A stretch of 64,000 nt of DNA from Clostridia bacterium (GTDB lineage: Bacteria > Bacillota > Clostridia > Oscillospirales > Acutalibacteraceae): contig JAFQSY010000049.1 of NCBI GenBank assembly GCA_017409265.1, forward strand, positions 164,127 through 228,126, written 5' to 3'. The position numbers and the translations under genes were made by a program. How positions within the stretch are numbered: position 1 is the first letter of the stretch; the number at the start of each line of letters is the position of its first letter. Below the pieces are notes generated by a model. It was not told where the DNA came from. It did no database searches and saw only the letters and a list, made by a program, of their open reading frames with translations. Positions 1-8,332 of this stretch are shown one piece after another.

Positions 1-833
1 GATTCACCGACCTTGCGTTCGCTTTCGGTATAACCGGGTCTTTCGGCATTGGTTGAATCGGAAAGAAGAGCAAGAACACCTTCATTGCCGAGCTGGGCAA
101 AACGAGAAAGGTCAATCATGTCGCCGTCAATAGGTGTACTGTCAACCTTAAAGTCGCCTGTCTGGATAATCGTTCCACAGTCACACTTTATTGCAAGAGC
201 AATCGCATCGGGGATTGAATGGTTAACATGTATCGCTTCAACTGAAAATTTGCCGAGTTCAACGATATCTCCCGGAGCGATTTCATGAAGCTTTGCGCTG
301 CTTAAAAGGCCGTGCTCCTTGAGTTTACCCTGAATTAGACCGATTGTAAGCTTCGTTCCGTAAACCGGAATGTTGGCTGTTTTGAGAAGATATGCAAGAC
401 CTCCTATGTGATCCTCATGACCGTGAGTAATAACAATACCCTTGATTTTGTCAATGTTTTTTTCAACATAAGTAAAATCGGGAATAACAAGGTCAACGCC
501 AAGCATATCGGGATCGGGAAAAGCAAGACCGCAGTCAACAAGAAACATGTCGTTTTCATACTCATAAAGAGTCATGTTTTTGCCAACCTCGTTAAGACCA
601 CCCAGAAATGCAATTTTTACGGGTGTTTCCTGGGCTTTTCTGTATTTTTTAGCAGAGCCGTTTCTTGGTTTTGAAGCATTTTTCTGGGGCTTCTTTCCGC
701 TCTGGAATTTTCTGCTTTTCTGCTGATTTTTAAAGCTGTTTTCTTTATTTGATTTTTCTTTTGCAAACTTATCCTTTTGATTTTTTTCTTTCTGAAGCTT
801 GTCTTTTGGTTGTTTGTTGTTTTTTTTCTGCAT
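1..833 (-). CDS. rnj: Ribonuclease J, N-terminal part (runs off the left edge)
   Basis: RNase J is a metallo-beta-lactamase-fold endo/5'-3' exoribonuclease that processes and degrades cytoplasmic RNA. The reading frame stays open from ATG (complement of 831-833) to base 1, giving 277 visible residues; the rest lies outside the window. The metal-binding motif THGHEDH, the upstream segment FLGGLNEVGKNM and the later segment SDSTNAERPGYTESE are typical of the family. The first 65-70 residues form a Lys/Gln/Asn-rich, low-complexity basic extension that Bacillus RNase J1 lacks; a role in RNA or ribosome contact is inference. A TTGACT-N17-TAATAT promoter lies about 100 bases upstream, leaving a 5' leader of roughly 95 bases. 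Family call is firm; J1 versus J2 cannot be told. Confidence 0.95.
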   Translation of the reverse strand, partial: MQKKNNKQPKDKLQKEKNQKDKFAKEKSNKENSFKNQQKSRKFQSGKKPQKNASKPRNGSAKKYRKAQETPVKIAFLGGLNEVGKNMTLYEYENDMFLVDCGLAFPDPDMLGVDLVIPDFTYVEKNIDKIKGIVITHGHEDHIGGLAYLLKTANIPVYGTKLTIGLIQGKLKEHGLLSSAKLHEIAPGDIVELGKFSVEAIHVNHSIPDAIALAIKCDCGTIIQTGDFKVDSTPIDGDMIDLSRFAQLGNEGVLALLSDSTNAERPGYTESERKVGE

Positions 834-933
834 GATTTCTCCTATCTTGCGTAATAGTTCCGCATATGCGGCTGTATTGAATCAAATGATTAAAATTTAT
901 GTTTTGCGGGGCAATGCTCCTACCCCACAGTAT

Positions 934-962
934 ATATTATCCTTTTATCAGTCCAAAGTCAA
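934..962 (-). promoter_or_regulatory. Predicted sigma-A promoter of RNase J
   Basis: On the minus strand, TTGACT (957-962) and TAATAT (934-939) are separated by 17 bases. The transcript would have a leader of about 95 bases containing the perfect 12-base palindrome CCGCATATGCGG at 860-871. The remaining space up to 1014 is AT-rich with a short direct repeat (ATAGTACTAATTT, near 994-1020) and no recognisable gene. Confidence 0.6.
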
Positions 963-1014
963 GTTTTCCTTTTAAATTACAATAAAAATTTACATAGTAC
1001 TAATTTATATAGTA

Positions 1015-3324
1015 CTAATTTTTTTCTCCCGCAGTTTCTATAATATCCTCAATATCTGCGCAAAGCTCGTTTGCAGCTTCCATTGTATCAGCTTCAGCAA
1101 ATATCCTTATGCTTTCTCCGTTTCTTTCTGGAACAATCAGTAATTTACCTCTGTTTCGGACAAGTCTTATTCCCTCAAAATCATTTTTTATGCTTACCGA
1201 TTCTTCACCGATAAGTGCAGAAAGATTTGACGGAGAGAATGATATGGGAACTGTTTTTCTGACAATATATTTTTCCGGAAGTTCAGATAAAAGCATTTCA
1301 AGTGTGCATTCTCGCTCTTTCATAACAGAAAGAAGCTTTATTGCAAGGAAAAGAGCATCACGGACAAACAGCTGCTTTGCAGCAAGCCGCCTTGCAACGG
1401 AATCGGAATTATCTGCAGGCGTGCTCAAATATCGGTACGCCTTTTTGCCGCATTCTTCTGCAAGAGAATCAAGAAATGCAGGCGCATCGTAAGGAACTGC
1501 AATGTCGCGTCCGTTACGCATTTCGTTAAGACAGCAGACGGCAAGCAGCTTTTCATGTTCAATTTGTCCGTTATCAGTTTCTGCACAAATCTTTGTTCCA
1601 GTTGAATCAACTTCAAAAACAAGGCTTTCGCTACCGTGCGCACCCAATCTTGATACACAGTTTTCAAGCAAAATTCTGATGCTCTCATTATCGCTTCTGA
1701 ATGATGCACAAATGCCTTGCAAGCCATATGGAGCCTGCTTTAAAAGCTCTTGGCTGTAAAGCAGTTTTACACTCGACATATCGGAAATTTCTTTAACTTC
1801 ATTTTCTGAAATATCACGAAATTCACATTTTGACATTCCGCTTTCGATTTCTCTTTCAAAAAATCTGGGAATTGAAAGCCCGCCCTCTCCGCAGATTTTG
1901 ACCGATTTTTCCTCTCTTCCGCTAACAAAAAGACCTGCGCTCAATCCGCAGAAATTAACGAGAAAATTCAGCTGTGCCTCAAAGCATTCCCCAAAATTCC
2001 AGACCGCGCTTCCGCTGCCCGCAAGACCCGACATAACCGCAAGTTGCATTACTCCTGCAATGCGCGATCCGTCGTTTGCAATTCCTGTCTTTTTTCCGTT
2101 TCTTGTGTTTCCGACTGCCGCGCCGAGTCTTACGCAAGTTTCGGCATTCAGCAATGCACCGTTCTTTTCATCAAAGCCATCCTCGCTTAAAAATCTTGAT
2201 TTTATACTTCCGTATTTGACATTTGATGTAACATTTACACCTGAACCTATTATCTTTCCCGGCCATACAGAAATATCGGGCATTACTCTTGCATCTTCAC
2301 CTATAACGCATCCCGAGCCTGCAACACTGCCTTCAAACATTGATGCCCTGTTTTTTAAAGCTGCTCCCGAACATACAAGAGCACCCGTAACGGATGCGCC
2401 TGATGCAAGCCAGCTGTTTTCAAGCACAACGGAATACTTTGTTTTTACATTATTGCCGATATAACAGTTATCTTCAATCACGGAATACGGACCGATAACC
2501 GCACCCTCCGAAATCTCAACATTTTTGCCAATATAAACGGGAGGAACAATGCTGTAATCACCGTCAGGCAACGATTTTTTTACAAAAATTCCCTCTGCCG
2601 TCGGAGTCATCGGCGCATTTATTTTTCCGTCAAAAACATCACGCTGACATTTAAGATAAGCATCAATATTGCCGATATCGCACCAATATTCATCGGTATG
2701 ATAACAAAAAATCGGCATATCCCGTTCAAGCATAAGAGGAAATAAATCCGATGCAAAATCATATTTTCTTCCGTTAGGAATAAGCGAAAGGCACTCGGGA
2801 TTAATGATGTAAACTCCGGTGTTCGCAAGGTTGCTTACAGCCTGATTCCACGAGGGCTTTTCAACAAACCCGACAACTCTGTTATGCTCACCGACCTTGA
2901 TTATTCCGTATTCTCTCGGGTCTGATGCATCTGTTGCAACGATTGTTATTTTTGCATTGCTCGCTTTGTGAAAAAGCATTATTTTCTTCAAATCAAAATT
3001 GCATAATGCATCCCCGCTTATAACTATAAACGGATCTTTGAAATCGGCAGCGGCATTTTTTACGCTGCCTGCCGTGCCGAGAGGTTCATCCTCTCTTATA
3101 AACTCAAGGCTCATGTTTTTATAGCCGAATTCATAATTATTTTCAACAATGTGAGGCAGATATCCAAGCGTAACAGCTGCATGAGTAACGCCGTTAACTG
3201 CAAGCAAATCGAAAATATACTCAATAATGGGTTTGCCGAGTATTCTTGCCATTGGTTTAGGCAAAGTGCACGTCAGCGGTCTTAATCTTCTTCCTTCTCC
3301 GCCTGCCATTATAACTGCATTCAT
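1015..3324 (-). CDS. Mannose-1-phosphate guanylyltransferase-like protein fused to a degenerate phosphomannomutase domain
   Basis: Residues 1-235 form a nucleotidyltransferase domain with the nucleotide loop GGEGRRLRPLT, a lysine in LPKPM and SGDAL for metal; it would make an NDP-sugar from a sugar-1-phosphate. Residues 250-380 are left-handed beta-helix hexapeptide repeats. Residues 385-769 resemble the alpha-D-phosphohexomutase fold in overall order, but the catalytic TASHNP serine loop, the DGDGDR metal loop and the GEESG sugar loop are not recognisable; FVSGREEKS and EVDSTGTK stand roughly where the first two should be. The third domain is probably not a mutase. I chose ATG at 3324 because AAAGGAA sits 7-8 bases before it; an in-frame start 14 codons upstream has no comparable site. 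GDP-mannose supply is the likely role, but other NDP-sugars are possible. Confidence 0.85.
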   Translation of the reverse strand: MNAVIMAGGEGRRLRPLTCTLPKPMARILGKPIIEYIFDLLAVNGVTHAAVTLGYLPHIVENNYEFGYKNMSLEFIREDEPLGTAGSVKNAAADFKDPFIVISGDALCNFDLKKIMLFHKASNAKITIVATDASDPREYGIIKVGEHNRVVGFVEKPSWNQAVSNLANTGVYIINPECLSLIPNGRKYDFASDLFPLMLERDMPIFCYHTDEYWCDIGNIDAYLKCQRDVFDGKINAPMTPTAEGIFVKKSLPDGDYSIVPPVYIGKNVEISEGAVIGPYSVIEDNCYIGNNVKTKYSVVLENSWLASGASVTGALVCSGAALKNRASMFEGSVAGSGCVIGEDARVMPDISVWPGKIIGSGVNVTSNVKYGSIKSRFLSEDGFDEKNGALLNAETCVRLGAAVGNTRNGKKTGIANDGSRIAGVMQLAVMSGLAGSGSAVWNFGECFEAQLNFLVNFCGLSAGLFVSGREEKSVKICGEGGLSIPRFFEREIESGMSKCEFRDISENEVKEISDMSSVKLLYSQELLKQAPYGLQGICASFRSDNESIRILLENCVSRLGAHGSESLVFEVDSTGTKICAETDNGQIEHEKLLAVCCLNEMRNGRDIAVPYDAPAFLDSLAEECGKKAYRYLSTPADNSDSVARRLAAKQLFVRDALFLAIKLLSVMKERECTLEMLLSELPEKYIVRKTVPISFSPSNLSALIGEESVSIKNDFEGIRLVRNRGKLLIVPERNGESIRIFAEADTMEAANELCADIEDIIETAGEKN

Positions 3325-3394
3325 CAGAATCATTCCTTTCAGATTTCTCTGAAATATTATTGGCAAATAATATAGGAAATAACCAAAATATCAC

Positions 3395-3423
3395 TTGTTA
3401 ACGAAATAATTTGATGATATAAT
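3395..3423 (+). promoter_or_regulatory. Predicted sigma-A promoter of the rnhA operon
   Basis: TTGTTA (3395-3400) and TATAAT (3418-3423) are spaced by 17 bases, 31 bases before the rnhA start codon. It probably drives rnhA, the YhhN-like gene and the secreted hydrolase, which follow with gaps of 14-15 bases. Confidence 0.6.
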
Positions 3424-3454
3424 TATCATATAATTATATTTATGGAGAAAAAAC

Positions 3455-3901
3455 ATGGCTGAACTCAAAAAAGTTGATATTTTTACGGACGGAGCTTGCT
3501 CCGGCAATCCCGGGCCAGGCGGATGGGGTGCAATTTTAAGATACGGAAGCCACGAAAAAGAACTGTGCGGCGGAGATAAATCAACAACCAACAACCGAAT
3601 GGAGTTGACCGCTGTTATTGAAGCTTTGAAAAAGCTCAAGGAAAAATGCGAAATAACAATTTATACAGATTCAAAATATGTTGCAGATGCTTTTCTTCAG
3701 GGATGGATTTGGAACTGGATGAAAAACGGATGGAAAAAAGCCGATAAAAAACCCGTGCTCAATCCCGAGTTGTGGCAGGAGCTTATAACTGAAATAAGAA
3801 AGCATGAATATAAAATTGTCTGGGTCAAGGGTCATGCGGGACATCCCGAAAATGAACGCTGCGACAAACTTGCAACAGCTGAAGCAGCAAAATATATGTA
3901 A
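3455..3901 (+). CDS. rnhA: Ribonuclease HI
   Basis: This 148-residue protein degrades the RNA strand of RNA-DNA hybrids in the cytoplasm. The four-carboxylate active site of type 1 RNase H is complete: Asp12 ([11 protein letters not shown]), Glu50 (NNRMELTAV), Asp72 (IYTDSKYV) and Asp137 (NERCDKLA), with the flexible-loop His127 in WVKGHAGH. Tryptophan-rich [12 protein letters not shown] matches the basic protrusion of the long, E. coli-like form. ATG at 3455 follows a TATGGAG ribosome site. It is the first gene of a short operon with the YhhN-like and hydrolase genes. Confidence 0.97.
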   Translation: MAELKKVDIFTDGACSGNPGPGGWGAILRYGSHEKELCGGDKSTTNNRMELTAVIEALKKLKEKCEITIYTDSKYVADAFLQGWIWNWMKNGWKKADKKPVLNPELWQELITEIRKHEYKIVWVKGHAGHPENERCDKLATAEAAKYM

Positions 3902-3915
3902 AGGACGGTATTAAA

Positions 3916-4602
3916 ATGGGCATTGAAATTATTCCATATCTTTTTGCGGCACTTACTGTAATTTTCACCCTGCTTTACCAGCTTTCACCTTTATTCAAGA
4001 AAAAACCGCTTTTATCAAAAATGATTTCTTCTTCTTGCTTTGTTCTCACGGGAGTTACAGCAGCAATAAAAAGCGGTAATTCAGTTTTTTCGTATTGCAT
4101 GCTTGCGGCTTTATTCTTGTGTCTGCTGGGCGACTTTTTTCTTGACTTCAAAAACGGGAAAACCTTCTTGACGGGAGTTCTGTTCTTCTCTCTCGGTCAT
4201 CTGACCTATATTTCTTCTTTTCTGAAAATACTCACTCCGTCACTTATGCCGCATTTTAGATATATGGTGATTCTTTTCTTTGGTGTTATCGTCTGTGCAG
4301 TTCTTCATATTAAAATGGATAAAATCAGCTTTCCGGGAAAATACAAGATAATGTATCTTTATTCTCTCCTGCTCATAATTTCTTTTGTCGTATCTGCAAC
4401 AAGAGGATTTGTTGCCGCAATGAACGGCAACCACTCTTTCGGAATCTGCCTTATGCTCGGCGGAGCGCTTTTCATGGTTTCAGATGCATTTCTCGGTTCA
4501 CAGCTTTTCGGTAAACCCAAAGCAAAAAACACCGGATTATGGGTTGCCGTTACATATTTTCCTGCACAAGCACTTTTTGCGCTCTCTATTTTATTTCAAT
4601 AA
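3916..4602 (+). CDS. YhhN/TMEM86-family membrane protein (lysoplasmalogenase-like)
   Basis: This 228-residue integral membrane protein has about seven or eight hydrophobic helices and the acidic pair in LCLLGDFFLDF that marks the YhhN/TMEM86 family. A second conserved region, LMLGGALFMVSDAFL, lies near the C-terminus. Eukaryotic TMEM86B cleaves the vinyl ether bond of lysoplasmalogens; the bacterial substrate is not settled, though plasmalogens do occur in anaerobic clostridia, so such activity would make sense here. The ATG at 3916 follows AAGGACGG and lies 14 bases after rnhA. The next gene encodes a secreted lipase-like hydrolase, which fits a loose lipid theme. Confidence 0.8.
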   Translation: MGIEIIPYLFAALTVIFTLLYQLSPLFKKKPLLSKMISSSCFVLTGVTAAIKSGNSVFSYCMLAALFLCLLGDFFLDFKNGKTFLTGVLFFSLGHLTYISSFLKILTPSLMPHFRYMVILFFGVIVCAVLHIKMDKISFPGKYKIMYLYSLLLIISFVVSATRGFVAAMNGNHSFGICLMLGGALFMVSDAFLGSQLFGKPKAKNTGLWVAVTYFPAQALFALSILFQ

Positions 4603-4617
4603 AAGGACTTGATAAAA

Positions 4618-6144
4618 ATGAAAAAAGCCATCAGCATTATCCTCGCTGTTGCAATTATGATTTCAATCTGCTCATCTGCGGTTGCCGCAAACGAAAAGTG
4701 CAGTTGCGACATGATGCCCGTTATCTACGTTCCGGGCTTTGGCGAGCCTATTTATCTTAATCCGGGAAGCGACGATGAGGTTTCTCTGTTTCCTCCGGAA
4801 CAGGATGCGATAGATGCATCAATTCCCGACATTGTAAAGGCTGTTATATTCGGTCTTCTTTCGGGCAATTTTGAAGCATTCGGAAAATACGCGATTAATA
4901 TTGCAGAAACCATGCTTAAGCCCGCAGCCTGTGATAAAGAAGGAAATGCTCCCGAAAACACAGGCGTTGATTATGAGCCCCCGGTAAATGACACTCACAA
5001 ACAGACTGCATTCCCTGCAACAGAGGATGATGACGAAGGTTATTTTTGCTTTTTATACGACTGGCGCATCGATCCTCTCGAGAACGCAAAGCTTCTAAAA
5101 GAATATATTGATGAAGTAAAGGCGATTACAAAGCATGATAAAATTATCCTGACCGCTCACAGCCAGGGAAACACGGTTGTTGCATCGTATCTTTATCTTT
5201 ACGGTAACAGCGGCATTGAAAAGGCTGTTTTTCTCTCCCCTGCTTATCAAGGTCTTTCACTTATAGGCTCAATCTTTGCGCAGGAATATTCCTTATCTGA
5301 AAAAGGCGATGACCTCGCAAACTGTCTTCTCGGAATTATGGGATATGAAGACACTGTCAGTCAGCTTGTTTCTGCTGTAATTAAAGAAATTAACAAAGCA
5401 GGCATTGTTGACGGCATTCTTGATTATCTTCAGCTTGTTCTCGAGAGCCAGTTTGACAGGGTCTTTGAAGAAAGTCTGCGCGACATTCTCGGCACTCTTC
5501 CCGGAGTATGGGCGTTTGTTCCCGATGAATATTACGAAACCGCAAAATCGGCTATATTCGGCAGCAACGGCGAATACGGCGTATTTATCGAAAAAATTGA
5601 CAATTACCATTACAATGTTCAGAAAAACATTGTTTCGATTCTCAACGAAGTTAAAGCAGGCGGCACGGCAATTGTCATTGCTGCAGGCTACAACATTTCC
5701 TCGATTCCCGTAACAAAATCAGATGCAGCACAGTCCGATTACCTTGTAGATACGGAATATATGACTTTAGGAGCGACATGTGCACCCTATGGAGAATCTC
5801 TCGGCAAGAATTATTTACAGAAAAACACGGCATGCGGTCATAACCATGTTTCGCCTGACGGAATAATTGATGCATCAACCTGTGCATTCCCTGAACACAC
5901 ATGGTTTGTAAAGAATAATCCTCATCACAATCTGTATGAGCCTTATACGGATTTTATTGAATGGGCAATCAGATATGACGGTCAGCCAACTGTTGATTCA
6001 AGCAATCTTTATCCGCAGTTCATTCAAATTTCCGACGGTGAAATCCGACCTGTGCAGAGCGGTTCAGCCGGCGAAACACGCTCAAACGGCGAAATAATCA
6101 TCACATCGCTTATTATGCTTTTGAAGGATGCTTTTGCAGAATAA
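4618..6144 (+). CDS. Secreted alpha/beta-hydrolase (lipase/acyltransferase-like)
   Basis: About 508 residues with a classic signal peptide (Lys-Lys, hydrophobic core, cleavage near SSAVAA), so it acts outside the membrane. The segment VIYVPGFGEP near the mature N-terminus resembles the oxyanion strand of LCAT-like lipases, FLYDWRIDP matches the Tyr-Asp-Trp-Arg element of that group, and AHSQGN (Ser182) is the nucleophile elbow. A late GHNHVSPDGIIDASTCAFPEHTW segment carries candidate catalytic Asp and His, as in LCAT-type enzymes. Substrate unknown: phospholipid or another ester. I start at ATG 4618, 10 bases after AAAGGA, rather than at the in-frame TTG 4609. It ends in a strong terminator, separating it from spoIVA. 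Confidence 0.78.
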   Translation: MKKAISIILAVAIMISICSSAVAANEKCSCDMMPVIYVPGFGEPIYLNPGSDDEVSLFPPEQDAIDASIPDIVKAVIFGLLSGNFEAFGKYAINIAETMLKPAACDKEGNAPENTGVDYEPPVNDTHKQTAFPATEDDDEGYFCFLYDWRIDPLENAKLLKEYIDEVKAITKHDKIILTAHSQGNTVVASYLYLYGNSGIEKAVFLSPAYQGLSLIGSIFAQEYSLSEKGDDLANCLLGIMGYEDTVSQLVSAVIKEINKAGIVDGILDYLQLVLESQFDRVFEESLRDILGTLPGVWAFVPDEYYETAKSAIFGSNGEYGVFIEKIDNYHYNVQKNIVSILNEVKAGGTAIVIAAGYNISSIPVTKSDAAQSDYLVDTEYMTLGATCAPYGESLGKNYLQKNTACGHNHVSPDGIIDASTCAFPEHTWFVKNNPHHNLYEPYTDFIEWAIRYDGQPTVDSSNLYPQFIQISDGEIRPVQSGSAGETRSNGEIIITSLIMLLKDAFAE

Positions 6145-6151
6145 ATTTTTG

Positions 6152-6183
6152 CGGCAGAATGATTTTTCATTCTGCCGTTTTTT
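6152..6183 (+). terminator. Rho-independent terminator after the rnhA operon
   Basis: An 11-base-pair stem (6152-6162 with 6167-6177, CGGCAGAATGA/TCATTCTGCCG) with a four-T loop is followed by six T residues. It closes the operon ending in the secreted hydrolase. Confidence 0.9.
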
Positions 6184-6184
6184 A

Positions 6185-6214
6185 GTCATACATTGTCCCG
6201 ATTCAGCATAGAGT
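6185..6214 (+). promoter_or_regulatory. Candidate sigma-E-type sporulation promoter of spoIVA
   Basis: GTCATACATT (6185-6194) and CATAGAGT (6207-6214) resemble the mother-cell sigma-E elements (-35 near GKMATATT, -10 near CATACAMT), with 12 bases between them. No good sigma-A pair is seen between the terminator and the gene. In Bacillus, spoIVA is transcribed by sigma-E; the assignment here is by analogy and resemblance. Confidence 0.4.
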
Positions 6215-6254
6215 TTACGGAAGTGCAAATCATTTTAAAATCGGAGGACAAAAA

Positions 6255-7733
6255 ATGGCTAACAGTAACATTTATCAGGATATTGCCGCAAGAACGGGCG
6301 GCGACATCTACATCGGAGTTGTCGGACCTGTCAGAACAGGCAAATCAACATTCATCAAAAAATTTATGGAAAGCATGGTTTTGCCGAATATAGAGGACAG
6401 CATGCGCCGCGACAGAGCAACTGACGAGCTCCCCCAATCCTCAGGCGGCAGAACAATTATGACAACCGAACCAAAATTCATCCCCGAGGATGCTGTCGAA
6501 ATATCCTTGCCTTCAAAATCAAAAATGAAGGTCAGAATGATTGACTGCGTAGGCTATATTGTTCCTTCGGCGCTCGGATATATTGAAGGCGAAGCTCCGA
6601 GAATGGTTAAAACACCTTGGTTTGACGAAGAGGTTCCGTTCAACATGGCAGCTGAAATCGGAACGCGCAAGGTTATTTCGGAGCATTCAACAATAGGTCT
6701 TGTTGTCACAACCGACGGCTCAATAAGTGAAATACCGAGAAGCGAGTATGCAGAAGCGGAAACAAGAGTCATCAGCGAGCTTAAGGAGCTTAACAAACCC
6801 TTTGTTGTTCTTCTCAACTGCAAAGAGCCTACCTCACCATCTTCGGAAGCGCTTGCGGCTAAAATGACTGCAAACTACGATGCACCCGTTATTCCTGTCA
6901 ACTGTCTTGAGCTTACTCATGAGGAAATCAGCAGCATTCTTTCACAAATTCTGTTTGAATTCCCGATAAAAGAAATCAAAATCGACATGCCGGGCTGGAT
7001 AACCTCTCTTGACAAAAACCATTGGTTGAGAGCCGGAATATTCAGCAAAATCAGCTCCGATGCGCAAGGGCTTAAAAAGGTTCGCGATATCCGCAGCTTT
7101 GCAGATACGGTTTCGGAAAACGAGCATATATATAGCTCTCATGTTGAAAATATGGACCTTGCAACGGGCAGCGCAAAAATCGCAGTTTCACTCCACCCAA
7201 ATCTTTTCTTTAAAATAGTTGAAGAAGAAACGGGAATATCCGTTGAAAATGAGCAGGAGCTTATGAAAAAAATGAAAGAACTTTCAGCTGCACAAAGCGG
7301 TTATCAACGGATTCAGAATGCGCTTGATGAAGTTGAGGCAACGGGCTACGGAATTGTTCTTCCCGATGTTGATGATCTGACCCTTGAAGAACCTGAAATT
7401 ATGAAACAGGGCGGAAGATACGGAGTAAGACTTCGCGCAAGTGCACCGTCGCTTCACATTATGAAAGCCGACATTCAAACAGAAGTTGCACCGATTGTAG
7501 GCTCCGAATCACAGTCCGAAGAACTGATTAAATATCTTCTCAAGGAATTTGAAGAAAACCCTGCTATGATTTGGGAATCCAACATTTTCGGTACTTCTTT
7601 ACATGAGCTTGTAAATGAAGGGCTTCACAACAAGCTTTACAGAATGCCGGGAGATGCAAGACTGAAGCTTCGTGAAACTCTTGAAAGAGTTATTAATGAA
7701 GGATGCAGCGGACTGATTTGTATTATTCTATAA
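6255..7733 (+). CDS. spoIVA: Stage IV sporulation protein A (spore coat assembly ATPase)
   Basis: SpoIVA is a TRAFAC-class ATPase that polymerises on the outer forespore membrane in the mother cell to form the basement layer of the coat. The 492-residue length matches Bacillus SpoIVA. The Walker A motif GPVRTGKST is at residues 24-32, with a family-typical following segment in which RTIMTTEPKFIPEDAVEI and MIDCVGYIVPSALG stand out. The C-terminal tail ends GCSGLICIIL, the short hydrophobic end needed for SpoVM-dependent localisation in Bacillus. ATG 6255 follows TCGGAGGA. It is monocistronic between two terminators. Its presence is the best evidence that the host belongs to an endospore-forming lineage. 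Confidence 0.97.
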   Translation: MANSNIYQDIAARTGGDIYIGVVGPVRTGKSTFIKKFMESMVLPNIEDSMRRDRATDELPQSSGGRTIMTTEPKFIPEDAVEISLPSKSKMKVRMIDCVGYIVPSALGYIEGEAPRMVKTPWFDEEVPFNMAAEIGTRKVISEHSTIGLVVTTDGSISEIPRSEYAEAETRVISELKELNKPFVVLLNCKEPTSPSSEALAAKMTANYDAPVIPVNCLELTHEEISSILSQILFEFPIKEIKIDMPGWITSLDKNHWLRAGIFSKISSDAQGLKKVRDIRSFADTVSENEHIYSSHVENMDLATGSAKIAVSLHPNLFFKIVEEETGISVENEQELMKKMKELSAAQSGYQRIQNALDEVEATGYGIVLPDVDDLTLEEPEIMKQGGRYGVRLRASAPSLHIMKADIQTEVAPIVGSESQSEELIKYLLKEFEENPAMIWESNIFGTSLHELVNEGLHNKLYRMPGDARLKLRETLERVINEGCSGLICIIL

Positions 7734-7741
7734 AAAAGCAA

Positions 7742-7770
7742 TAGGGAACAGTTTACCAAACTGTTCCCTA
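7742..7770. terminator. Bidirectional terminator between spoIVA and the lipoprotein gene
   Basis: A perfect 13-base-pair stem (7742-7754 with 7758-7770) encloses a three-base loop, with a run of T on the plus side and a run of A just upstream that becomes T on the minus strand. It can serve both converging genes. Confidence 0.9.
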
Positions 7771-7773
7771 TTT

Positions 7774-8166
7774 TTATATCATCTTCACATATACCGTAAG
7801 CATTTCTCCGACATACGTTGCTTCAATAAAATAACCATCACCGTCATTTGCGCTGTAATATGTTTCTGCCTCAACAACATTTTCTTCAAATCCAGCTTTT
7901 TTCAGCTTCTTAAGATATTTTTTAAACTCGTTTTTATCACATTTGACAGTTAAAATATAGCTGATACCGTCATCATATTTTTCAACGACTTCATTTTTAA
8001 AATTAAAATCAGGGATTCTATCCTTAAAATAATTATGAATCAACGTTTCTTTTGAAGTAAAAGAAATCATATTTGATGTATTTTTGTCATTATTTTCAAC
8101 ACCGCAAGCAGAAATCCCCAGGATAATAAATAATGAAATAAAAAATAAAAGAAATTTTTTAAACAT
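7774..8166 (-). CDS. Small secreted lipoprotein of unknown function
   Basis: A 130-residue protein with a type II signal peptide: Lys-rich start, hydrophobic core and lipobox GISAC, so Cys21 would be lipidated and the protein anchored outside the membrane. The mature part is Lys/Asp/Glu-rich and has alternating-strand character (ISYILTVKCDKNEF, YFIEATYVGEMLTVYVKMI), suggesting a small alpha/beta domain. I do not recognise a family. AAGGGGGA precedes the ATG, and a TTGATA-N17-TATAAT promoter lies upstream, so it is probably transcribed alone. Confidence 0.75.
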   Translation of the reverse strand: MFKKFLLFFISLFIILGISACGVENNDKNTSNMISFTSKETLIHNYFKDRIPDFNFKNEVVEKYDDGISYILTVKCDKNEFKKYLKKLKKAGFEENVVEAETYYSANDGDGYFIEATYVGEMLTVYVKMI

Positions 8167-8189
8167 ATAATTTCCCCCTTTGTATCTCG

Positions 8190-8218
8190 ATTATATCACA
8201 CACAAAAGAATATATCAA
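8190..8218 (-). promoter_or_regulatory. Predicted sigma-A promoter of the lipoprotein gene
   Basis: Minus-strand TTGATA (8213-8218) and TATAAT (8190-8195) with a 17-base spacer, about 23 bases before the start codon. Confidence 0.6.
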
Positions 8219-8272
8219 GAATCATTTAGGCCTCAAACAGAATGACTTTTTATTTTATGATAAAATTTTTAA

Positions 8273-8301
8273 TTGACAAGCTGTTTTTTATAATGTAAAA
8301 T
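8273..8301 (+). promoter_or_regulatory. Predicted sigma-A promoter of the APC permease gene
   Basis: TTGACA (8273-8278) and TAAAAT (8296-8301) are separated by 17 bases. A TATAAT at 8289-8294 is also present but is only 10 bases from the -35 and is unlikely to pair with it. Confidence 0.6.
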
Positions 8302-8332
8302 TAAAACATTAAATTGAAAAGGGGTAGATTCC

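Noticed and set aside
1898-2464. A 188-codon open frame on the plus strand
   Set aside because: It lies wholly opposite the nucleotidyltransferase/mutase gene, has no ribosome site and encodes a low-complexity Pro/Ser/Thr/Leu-rich product typical of an antisense shadow.
8289-8294. TATAAT as -10 element paired with TTGACA at 8273
   Set aside because: The spacer would be only 10 bases; TAAAAT at 8296-8301 gives the normal 17.
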